Shown here: positions 57,191 to 64,000 of the stretch, one piece after another
Position numbering within the stretch: position 1 is the stretch's first letter
How the letters are laid out: every line of letters begins with the position of its first letter
Assembly: GCA_000585055.1 (NCBI GenBank)
Contig: JEMX01000021.1
Location: 37,507-101,506, forward strand
From: Candidatus Accumulibacter appositus
GTDB lineage: Bacteria > Pseudomonadota > Gammaproteobacteria > Burkholderiales > Rhodocyclaceae
Direction of reading: 5' to 3'
Length of the DNA stretch: 64,000 bases
Notes under the pieces: model-generated
Database searches by the model: none
What the model was told of the DNA's origin: nothing
The model's input: the letters and a program-made list of their open reading frames with translations, nothing else
Program-made: the position numbers and the translations under genes

Positions 57191-57405
57191 TTCCTCTGGA
57201 ACAGGGTGCCGGCCAAGCCCCCAAGCCCGTCCAGGGGCAAGGACTTCACCGCCCTCGGAGGCGGTGCCAGGGGTGGGGCCGCTGGAAGGGCTCGGCAGAT
57301 GCATCCGGCTCATCGGGGGCGGTTCCAAACGATACGAGCTCAACCCCACGACGTCCAGGTGACGATCGCGGGCCTCATTAGACGATCAAAAAGGAGGTAA
57401 TGCGA

Positions 57406-58050
57406 ATGAGTTCCTCACCAGACTCCAACTGGGATGCTTATTACGGAAACGCTGATTTCACGACGCCTGAATTCATTGATAATGCACTGTGGGACGCGTA
57501 CTCTGCGGTTATTAAGAAACATATTGACGGCAATCAAACAGGCTTGGTCATCGTCGAGCTCGGCGGGGCAAACAGCTGTTTTTACCAAAGGTTTAAGAAA
57601 GAGTTTTCTATTGGCGAATACCATATTATTGACAGTAACAGAATGGGACATGCCTTGTTTCCATACAAACAAGACAATGGTGTCCACTTGTATGAACTTG
57701 ATTTGTTGCACGCGAAGCTGGAATCACTCAACATCTCAGCTGATATCGTGTTTAGCGGCGGGCTGATTGAGCATTTCTCCCCTGACGACACGAAGCAAGT
57801 CATTGAGTGTCATTTCGAGTTGGCTCGCCCCGGTGGATTGGTTCTCATGTCTTTCCCCACGCCAACCTGGATATACTGGGCGTTCAGACATTTCCTTGAA
57901 AAGATAGGAAAATTCCCACCTCTTTTTGAGAGGCCGCTCCGAGAGGAGGAGGTTTTAAAAACGGCGAATCGTTTGGGTTCTACGTTAGAGTCATTCAAGA
58001 TTTGGAGGACGATTCTAACTCAGCTTGTTACGCTGACACGAAAAGCATAA
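57406..58050 (+). CDS. Class I SAM-dependent methyltransferase (horizontally acquired)
   Basis: 214 aa; AAGGAGGT lies seven bases before the ATG at 57406, so this is chosen over the ATG at 57400. Motif I is VIVELGGANSCFYQRF (49-64), then YHIIDSN (motif II acid), SADIVFSGGLIEHFSPDD and LARPGGLVLMSFPTPTW, as in Methyltransf_11/23 enzymes acting on small molecules or sugars. Base use differs sharply from neighbours: 57601-57660 has 22 G+C of 60, and codons such as AAA, ATT, TTT are common. Remnants of mobile elements flank it on both sides. Substrate unknown. Confidence 0.8.
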   Translation: MSSSPDSNWDAYYGNADFTTPEFIDNALWDAYSAVIKKHIDGNQTGLVIVELGGANSCFYQRFKKEFSIGEYHIIDSNRMGHALFPYKQDNGVHLYELDLLHAKLESLNISADIVFSGGLIEHFSPDDTKQVIECHFELARPGGLVLMSFPTPTWIYWAFRHFLEKIGKFPPLFERPLREEEVLKTANRLGSTLESFKIWRTILTQLVTLTRKA

Positions 58051-58179
58051 CAGGGGCCCCTGTCTCCCGAGCGAAAGCTTGCCGCGTGAAAAATTGAAAA
58101 AACAACGATGTTCGGCTTGGCTTTCGGCCGCAGCAGGTAAGCCGCCATAAGGGAGCGCCCCAGAGCCTCGCCACCGGGC

Positions 58180-58278
58180 CACAAGACACGGGCGAGCAGG
58201 TTTCTCGAACAGCTTTCCGAGAAGAAGCCGTATCTCTTCGTGCATTGGCAGAAAGGCATGGCCGGTGCGTTTGCTTGA
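58180..58278 (+). pseudogene. C-terminal remnant of a group II intron reverse transcriptase
   Basis: The frame ending TGA at 58276-58278 reads SRFLEQLSEKKPYLFVHW then QKGMAGAFA. Group II intron-encoded proteins of one bacterial class commonly end in K-x-P-x-LFVHW-x2-GM-x-G-x-FA. Domain V of the intron follows four bases later, as expected for an intact 3' end. The rest of the reverse transcriptase is missing; 58051-58180 has no match in any frame I can defend. Confidence 0.6.
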
Positions 58279-58281
58279 TGG

Positions 58282-58350
58282 GAGCGGTGTGACTCGAGAG
58301 GTTCACGCACCGTTCTGTGAGAGGCCGGGGGTGCAATTCCTCCGGCCGAC
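58282..58350 (+). ncRNA. Group II intron domains V and VI (3' end)
   Basis: Positions 58282-58315 are a 34-nt domain V: GAGCGGTGTGA, CTC, GAGA tetraloop, GG, then the returning strand ending CACCGTTC. It has the AGC triad, a two-base bulge (AC at 58304-58305) and a GNRA loop; one pair in the upper stem is mismatched. Positions about 58321-58350 form a GGCCGGGGG ... CCTCCGGCC hairpin in the place of domain VI. Only the 3' end of the intron is present, so it cannot splice on its own. Confidence 0.7.
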
Positions 58351-58360
58351 TTGCCCCTTG

Positions 58361-58716
58361 TTCCATGTGCTCAAGAACGGTTGCTGGGTCGAGGCCTTGC
58401 AACTGGGCAGCCGGAGCAAGCTGGAACTGGCGCTGGCGGTCTATCTGGTCGTTTCCTGGCGCCTTGCCCGCCTGATCCGCCTGGGCGGAACCAGCCGTAG
58501 TGGTCTGCCGATCTGTTTTTCTCCGAAACGGAATGGGCCGGCGCATTTATCCTCAACAAGAAGAAGCGACCGAAGAAGGTGCCGACGATTCGCGAGGTCA
58601 TCCGCCTGGTCGCGCAGCTCGGCGGATTCCTCGCCCGCAAGGGCGACGGCGAACCCGGCGTCAAATCCCTCTGGCTCGACATCCAGCGCTTGCGTGATTG
58701 CTCGCCTCCGGCGTAG
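58361..58716 (+). pseudogene. Tn5/IS4-like transposase C-terminal fragment, frameshifted
   Basis: FHVLKNGCWVEALQLGSRSK then LELALAVYLVVSWRLARLIR is the C-terminal dimerisation region of Tn5-like transposases. Near 58490-58510 the match moves to another frame (DLFFSETEWAGAFILNKKKR, PKKVPTIREVIRLVAQLGGF, KSLWLDIQRL) and ends at TAG 58714. The N-terminus and DDE core are absent; the match starts right after the intron end, so the intron may once have inserted in this transposase gene. Confidence 0.7.
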
Positions 58717-59380
58717 AGCGTATGCGCGAGATCGGTCATGTCATGTGAGTTGTGTATAACGGGATGGCTTACGCCCTACGTAACGACAAAAGCCAGCAGA
58801 ACCCCTCCCTCCTGAAGAGGATAGTTCTCAAGCCGATTTGCCTGAATACCACCGGCCAAACCCTGATTTTGAACGGCAGCTTCGACGTCGTCGCGGCCGA
58901 TGAGCCCCGGCCCTCGGCTTTTCCACGCCAGCCAGAGGGCTTCCCAACACACCGGGAATCGGTGACAATACCCGCTATAAGAATGCAGGAAATAACCAAC
59001 AACAAAGCAAAGCATTCCTACCGCGGCGGCGCGACCTTGCTCTCGCCTGAGCCTGGGGCAACGTTTCGCGAGGGGTCGCAGGTGGCCACGACACACACAA
59101 CAAGAACTCGCCACGCTTTTGACTCGGCAGTTCCCGAACTTCCGACGCTATTGGCCACGGTCGGCATCGATCAGAGGGCACGCGTGCGTGATGCCACGAA
59201 CGATGGCGTTCTGCGATTGGCTTACGCTCCCGCCGACTCTAGCGCTGGCGAGTCCGCCAATCTGCTGCCCCTGTACAGCCCGCGCAACGCCAGCACCTTT
59301 ACCCTGCCACCAGCAGCTGGCGCCGCCATTCTTCGACATTCTGCTTTTTCTCAAATCTTCACAATTACAAGGACTTGGTG
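58717..59380. other. Region between transposase remnant and RTX gene; one doubtful ORF
   Basis: An ATG/TTG frame 58752-59381 (209 codons) crosses this space but its product matches nothing I know, has no domain, and its composition resembles an unselected frame. No promoter is evident apart from an AT-rich stretch 58970-59020. AAGGA at 59369-59373 is the ribosome binding site of the RTX gene. Confidence 0.35.
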
Positions 59381-62300
59381 ATGACTATCTACAACGGAAC
59401 AAGCGGCGACGATAGCCTGGATGGTGGGGCGGGCGATGACGAAATCAACGGCCTCGCGGGCAATGATCAGCTTTACGGCCACGACGGCAATGACGTCCTC
59501 AGTGGCGGTGCCGGTCAGGACTACCTGACGGGAGGCCTGGGCAACGACACCCTCACCGGGGGTGTGGACTCTGATGGTTTCACTGTTTGGTCTGGTATTG
59601 GCGACACATCGACGGACACCATCACTGATTTTACCGCCGGCATTGGCGTCGGTAATGTCGGCGACTGGCTTTCGATTCCCACCTGGCAGTTCAGCGGCTA
59701 CACGGGGGGCAATCCCTTCGGAAACGGCTACGCTCGCTTGACGCAGTCGGGCAGCAACAGTTTGCTGGAGTTCGACAGCGATGGTCCGGGCGGCGCTGCT
59801 GCCTTCCAGACGGTCGCGATCCTGAACAACGTCAGCAAGTCCGATCTCGTGGCGTACAACCTGGGCGGCTTCAACCCTAACGTCATCTCCGGTACCGCCG
59901 GAGCGGATTCGCTGAGCGGCACGGCTGGTGATGACTGGATTGAAGGCGTCGCAGGCAACGACACCTTGAACGGCCTGGCAGGTCACGACACCCTCTACGG
60001 CGGATCAGGCAACGACGTTTTGAACGGCGGCGACGGCAACGATCAGCTTTACGGCGACGACGGCAATGACGTCCTCAGCGGCGGTGCCGGTCAGGACAAT
60101 CTGACGGGTGGTCTGGGCAACGACACCCTCACCGGGGGGGCGGACTTTGATAGCTTCACTGTTTGGTCTGGCACTGGCGACACATCGACGGACACCATCA
60201 CTGATTTCACTGTCGGCAACGGCATGGGCGCCGACTGGCTTTTGATAAATCCCTGGCAGTTCAGCGGCTACACGGGGGGCAATCCCTTCGGAAACGGCTA
60301 CGCTCGCTTGACGCAGTCGGGCAGCAACAGTTTGCTGGAGTTCGACAGCGATGGTCCGGGCGGCGCTGCTGCCTTCCAGACGGTCGCGATCCTGAACAAC
60401 GTCAGCAAGTCCGATCTCGTGGCGTACAACCTGAACGGCTTCAACCCTAACGTCATCTCCGGAACCGCCGGAGCGGATTCGCTGAGCGGTACCGCCGGTG
60501 ATGACTGGATAGAAGGGGCTGCGGGCAACGACACCTTGAACGGCCTAGCAGGTAACGATACCCTCTATGGCGGCTCAGGCAATGACGTCGTGAACGGTGG
60601 CGACGGCAACGATCTGCTTCACGGCGACGACGGTAACGACGTCATCAGCGGCGGTGCCGGGAACGACAACCTGACGGGCGCTCTGGGCAACGACACCCTC
60701 ACTGGGGGCGCAGACTCTGACCTCTTCATAGTTTGGTCTGACATTGGCGACACCTCGACGGACACCATCACCGACTTCACCGCGGGCAACGGCATTGCGG
60801 GCGATCGGCTTTTGATAAATCCCTGGCAGTTCAGCGGCTACACGGGAAGCAACCCCTTCGGGAACGGCTACGCTCGCTTGACACAGTCGGGCAGCAACAG
60901 TTTGCTGGAGTTCGACAGCGATGGTCCTGGTGGCGCTGCTGCCTTCCAGACGGTCGCGATCCTGAACAATGTCAGCAAATCCGATCTCGTGGCGAACAAC
61001 CTGAACGGCTACAACCCCAATGCCATCGTCGGAACCGCCGGAGCGGATTCGCTGAGCGGCACGGCTGGTGATGACTGGATAGAAGGCGCTGCAGGCAACG
61101 ACACCTTGAACGGTCTGGCGGGTGACGACACCCTCTACGGCGGATCAGGCAATGACGTTTTGAACGGTGGCGACGGCAACGATCAGCTTTACGGCGACGG
61201 CGGCAACGATGTCCTCAGCGGCGGTGCCGGTACGGACAACCTGACGGGTGGTCTGGGCAACGACACCCTGACCGGGGGGGCGGACTCTGATCATTTCAGT
61301 GTTTGGTCCGGTCCTGGCGACGCGTCAACGGACACCATCACCGACTTCACCGCGGGCAACGGCATTGCGGGCGATCGGCTTTTGATAAATCCCTGGCAGT
61401 TCAGCGGCTACACGGGAAGCAACCCCTTCGGGAACGGCTACGCTCGCTTGACACAGTCGGGCAGCAACAGTTTGCTGGAGTTCGACAGCGATGGTCCTGG
61501 TGGCGCTGCTGCCTTCCAGACGGTCGCGATCCTGAACAATGTCAGCAAATCCGATCTCGTGGCGAACAACCTGAACGGCTACAACCCCAATGCCATCGTC
61601 GGAACCGCCGGAGCGGATTCGCTGAGCGGTACCGCCGGTGATGACTGGATAGAAGGGGCTGCGGGCAACGACACCTTGAACGGCCTGGCAGGTAACGATA
61701 CCCTCTATGGCGGCTCAGGCAATGACGTCGTGAACGGTGGCGACGGCAACGATCTGCTTCACGGAGACGACGGTAACGACGTCATCAGCGGCGGTGCCGG
61801 GAACGACAACCTGACGGGCGCTCTGGGCAACGACACCCTCACCGGGGGGGGTGACTCTGACTTCTTCCATGTTTGGTCCGGTCCTGGCGACACCTCGACG
61901 GACACCATCACTGATTTCACCGCCGGCAGCAGCATTGCCGGTGACCGGCTTTCGATACCCTCCTGGCTGTTCACCAACTTCACCTTCTGGAGCAACCCCT
62001 TCGCCAGCGGCCACGCTCGCTTGACGCAGTCGGGTAGCAACACCTTGCTGGAGTTCGACACCGATGGTCCTGGTGGCTCGGTTGTTTTCCAAACAGCGGT
62101 GATCCTGAACAACATCAGCAAGTCTGATCTCGTAGCCTACAACCTGGGCGACATTGATCCCAACCCCATCGTCGGTACAAGCGGCGCGGACTCACTGACC
62201 GGCACCGCCGGCAATGACTGGATCGAAGGCGCGGCAGGCAACGACACCTTGAACGGCCTGGCAGGCGATGACACGATCTACGGCGGAATAGGCGATGATG

Positions 62301-64000
62301 TGCTGGAGGGTGGGGATGACGATGATGAGCTTGATGGCGACGACGGCAATGACAGCCTGAACGGCGGTGCCGGGGATGATGAGCTTTATGGCAGCGACGG
62401 CAACGACGTCCTGAACGGCGGCGCGGGCGATGATGAGCTTACGGGCGGCAACGGCAACGACGTTCTGAGCGGCGGCGACGGCGAGGACGAGCTTACCGGC
62501 GGTCTGGGTAACGACACCCTGACCGGCGGCGCCGGCGAGGACGACTTCAGCGCCGGGTTCGATCCTGGCGACACTTCGGTGGACAGCATCACCGACTTTG
62601 CCACCGGCGTATCTGGCGACTACATTTCGATTCCCGTATGGCGTTTGAGCAACTACACCGGCAGCAACCCTTTCGTCAGTGGCTACGCCCGCCTGACCCA
62701 GTCAGGCACGAGCACGCTGATCGAGCTCGACAGTGACGGTCCTGGGGGCGCTGCAACATTCCAGACGGTATGGATTCTGAACAATGTCACCAAGACCGAT
62801 CTCGGTGCCTGGAACCTTGGCTATCACCTTAATCCGACCATCGGAACGGCCGGCGCGGATTCGCTGATTGGCAGCGCAGGTCACGACTGGATCGACGGGG
62901 CCGCAGGCAATGACACCTTGAGAGGCCTTGCCGGCGACGACATAATCCTGGGCGGAAGCGGTAACGATTCGCTCGATGGTGGCGGCGGCGACGATGAACT
63001 CGATGGCGGCGACGGAAGCGACGTCCTGATTGGCGGCGTCGGCAACGACACCCTGGAAGGTGGTTTGGGCGACGACACCTTGACCGGTGGCGCCGGCGCT
63101 GACGAGTTCATCGTCCCCTTCACCAGCAATTCCTTCAGTAATTTCTTCTATGTCGCCTACGACGCTTCGGTGGACACCATCACCGATTTCACCCCCGGCA
63201 TTGCTGGCGACTGCATCTCGATGCTCACGCATGGCTGGGTTGGAGCATCTATCCCTTCTTCGTTTAACCTCTTCGCTGTCGGCCTCGCTCGTTTGACGCA
63301 GTCGGGCGCCGACACGCTGCTTGAATTCGACTGGGATGGTTCTGGTACTGCCGGGAGCTTCAAGACGGCAGCGATTCTGAAGAATGTCGCCAAGTCCGAT
63401 CTGGTCGCTGCGAATCTAGATGGCCAGGATCCCAAGGACAGTTTGATTGAGGATGACTTGTTGACCGCTACTGCCGGCGATGACACGCTCGACGGCGGAT
63501 ACGGCAACGACACCGCCAGCTATGCCAGCGCCAGCAGCGGCGTGACCGTCGACCTCAGCATCACCACCGCCCAGGCCACCGGCGGCTCCGGTTCCGACAC
63601 CCTGATTAGTATCGAAAACCTGATCGGCAGCCAGTTCAGCGACCGCCTCACCGGCAACAGTGGCGCCAATCGCCTCGAAGGTGGCGCCGGCAGCGACAGC
63701 CTGCGCGGTGGCGGCGGAGCCGACACCCTGGTCGGCGGTGACGACCGCGACTACTACTACGTCTACAACACCGGCGACATCGTCATCGAAACCAACACCA
63801 GCTCAGGCAGCGGCGACAGCGACCTCGTCTTCAGCTACCTCTCCGACTACACCCTGACCGCCAACGTCGAAAGACTCTGGCTCTTTGCCAACAACGCCAA
63901 CGGCACCGGCAACAGCCTCGACAACAGTCTCTACGCCAGTAGCGGTAACAGCGTCCTCGACGGCGGCGCCGGCAACGACACCCTCGATGGCGGGAGCGGC
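59381..64000 (+). CDS. Giant RTX-type calcium-binding repeat protein with seven tandem VCA0849-like modules, 3' partial
   Basis: Open from the ATG at 59381 (AAGGA eight bases upstream) to the right edge, at least 1540 codons. It begins directly with RTX nonapeptides (GGAGNDTLTGG type, GGxGxDx-L), which bind Ca2+ in beta-rolls after export by a type I secretion system. Seven times the rolls alternate with a conserved segment of about 100 residues: DTSTDTITDFTAG, GYARLTQSGSN, LLEFDSDGPGG, FQTVAILNNVSKSDLVA. This is like the C-terminal target domain of type I secretion substrates (VCA0849 subclass), normally present once at the end. ARLTQSG occurs at about 59732, 60302, 60872, 61442, 62018, 62687 and 63285. 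After 63480 the sequence changes to a different RTX type (VTVDLSITT, NLIGSQFSDRLTGN). No N-terminal enzyme domain and no secretion genes are in the window. Adhesion or matrix function is likely. Confidence 0.88.
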   Translation, partial: MTIYNGTSGDDSLDGGAGDDEINGLAGNDQLYGHDGNDVLSGGAGQDYLTGGLGNDTLTGGVDSDGFTVWSGIGDTSTDTITDFTAGIGVGNVGDWLSIPTWQFSGYTGGNPFGNGYARLTQSGSNSLLEFDSDGPGGAAAFQTVAILNNVSKSDLVAYNLGGFNPNVISGTAGADSLSGTAGDDWIEGVAGNDTLNGLAGHDTLYGGSGNDVLNGGDGNDQLYGDDGNDVLSGGAGQDNLTGGLGNDTLTGGADFDSFTVWSGTGDTSTDTITDFTVGNGMGADWLLINPWQFSGYTGGNPFGNGYARLTQSGSNSLLEFDSDGPGGAAAFQTVAILNNVSKSDLVAYNLNGFNPNVISGTAGADSLSGTAGDDWIEGAAGNDTLNGLAGNDTLYGGSGNDVVNGGDGNDLLHGDDGNDVISGGAGNDNLTGALGNDTLTGGADSDLFIVWSDIGDTSTDTITDFTAGNGIAGDRLLINPWQFSGYTGSNPFGNGYARLTQSGSNSLLEFDSDGPGGAAAFQTVAILNNVSKSDLVANNLNGYNPNAIVGTAGADSLSGTAGDDWIEGAAGNDTLNGLAGDDTLYGGSGNDVLNGGDGNDQLYGDGGNDVLSGGAGTDNLTGGLGNDTLTGGADSDHFSVWSGPGDASTDTITDFTAGNGIAGDRLLINPWQFSGYTGSNPFGNGYARLTQSGSNSLLEFDSDGPGGAAAFQTVAILNNVSKSDLVANNLNGYNPNAIVGTAGADSLSGTAGDDWIEGAAGNDTLNGLAGNDTLYGGSGNDVVNGGDGNDLLHGDDGNDVISGGAGNDNLTGALGNDTLTGGGDSDFFHVWSGPGDTSTDTITDFTAGSSIAGDRLSIPSWLFTNFTFWSNPFASGHARLTQSGSNTLLEFDTDGPGGSVVFQTAVILNNISKSDLVAYNLGDIDPNPIVGTSGADSLTGTAGNDWIEGAAGNDTLNGLAGDDTIYGGIGDDVLEGGDDDDELDGDDGNDSLNGGAGDDELYGSDGNDVLNGGAGDDELTGGNGNDVLSGGDGEDELTGGLGNDTLTGGAGEDDFSAGFDPGDTSVDSITDFATGVSGDYISIPVWRLSNYTGSNPFVSGYARLTQSGTSTLIELDSDGPGGAATFQTVWILNNVTKTDLGAWNLGYHLNPTIGTAGADSLIGSAGHDWIDGAAGNDTLRGLAGDDIILGGSGNDSLDGGGGDDELDGGDGSDVLIGGVGNDTLEGGLGDDTLTGGAGADEFIVPFTSNSFSNFFYVAYDASVDTITDFTPGIAGDCISMLTHGWVGASIPSSFNLFAVGLARLTQSGADTLLEFDWDGSGTAGSFKTAAILKNVAKSDLVAANLDGQDPKDSLIEDDLLTATAGDDTLDGGYGNDTASYASASSGVTVDLSITTAQATGGSGSDTLISIENLIGSQFSDRLTGNSGANRLEGGAGSDSLRGGGGADTLVGGDDRDYYYVYNTGDIVIETNTSSGSGDSDLVFSYLSDYTLTANVERLWLFANNANGTGNSLDNSLYASSGNSVLDGGAGNDTLDGGSG
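59550..63440 (+). repeat. Tandem ~570-bp DNA repeat inside the RTX gene
   Basis: Seven units; the first four are exactly 570 bp apart, then 573-672 and about 600 bp. Positions 60758-61059 and 61328-61629 are identical over 302 bp. Positions 60461-60701 match 61601-61841 (offset 1140) with two or three differences. So unit 4 resembles unit 3 in one half and unit 2 in the other, a mosaic expected from recombination or gene conversion. All spacings are multiples of three. Confidence 0.9.

Noticed and set aside
58752..59381. 209-codon frame before the RTX gene as a real gene
   Set aside because: No domain, no homology recognised and random-looking composition beside transposon remnants; kept only as a note on the gap.
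59728..60534. Short repeated minus-strand frames within the RTX gene
   Set aside because: Near-identical copies arise from the tandem DNA repeat; the plus-strand frame is continuous.
59400..63440. Possible CRISPR array from regular repeats near the right end
   Set aside because: The period is about 570 bp, in frame and coding; there are no short repeats with unique spacers and no cas genes.

Overview
The window is high-G+C DNA from one bacterial chromosome, almost certainly a betaproteobacterium. The strongest evidence is gene order: purM / hda / HAD hydrolase / pcnB / folK; rppH beside a CNP1-like gene and proS plus a lytic transglycosylase; ffh opposite a CcsA-like gene; and erpA / (decayed bactofilin and DUF6776) / argC / rpsI / rplM. 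These orders, with coq7 and a DUF6394 gene, suggest Rhodocyclales, possibly an Accumulibacter-like organism. That placement is inference. No tRNA, rRNA or CRISPR array was recognised.

Layout. 1-5.4 kb is a CHAT (caspase-like) protease gene, a glycine-zipper lipoprotein gene and a TPR protein of a family I associate with CHAT loci; the TPR protein appears to lack its family's N-terminal sensor-like part. 5.4-17.7 kb is metabolic and envelope housekeeping: DJ-1 protein, AcnA, FemAB-like acyltransferase, a Sir2 gene broken by one in-frame amber codon, radical SAM enzyme, Kef-type antiporter, NlpC/P60 lipoprotein, GabD, AhpD-like protein. 17.9-21.7 kb is signalling: a receiver-only protein and a REC-REC-PAS-PAS-GGDEF(degenerate)-EAL-REC protein. 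21.8-26.4 kb is the folK-pcnB-HAD-hda / purM block. 27.2-33.9 kb has an RND efflux pair and a two-gene ion-channel unit. 34-45 kb is core housekeeping (erpA, argC, rpsI, rplM, OsmC, coq7, rppH, proS, ffh, CcsA-like). 45-56.4 kb is mixed: VOC, SGNH, OsmC, SDR, SLC13 and SulP transporters, a PLD-FHA fusion, two L,D-transpeptidases around a Braun-type lipoprotein, and a tandem universal stress protein.

The last 7.6 kb is accessory. An AT-richer methyltransferase gene lies between an ISAs1-type transposase remnant and the 3' end of a group II intron joined to a Tn5-like transposase remnant. A giant RTX-type calcium-binding repeat gene follows, open to the right edge, with seven tandem modules of a fold usually found once per protein.

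A dispersed, hairpin-rich intergenic repeat (about 120-215 bp; consensus begins TAACGGTCATGAC and ends in a hairpin before TTTCACATTA) occurs at least nine times, full or partial. Several copies contribute the stop codon of a neighbouring gene, two carry the same nested palindromic insert, and one partial copy lies in the decayed bactofilin/DUF6776 locus. This repeat, the remodelled CHAT/TPR locus, the transpeptidase-lipoprotein cluster and the modular RTX gene are the most rewarding things to follow up.
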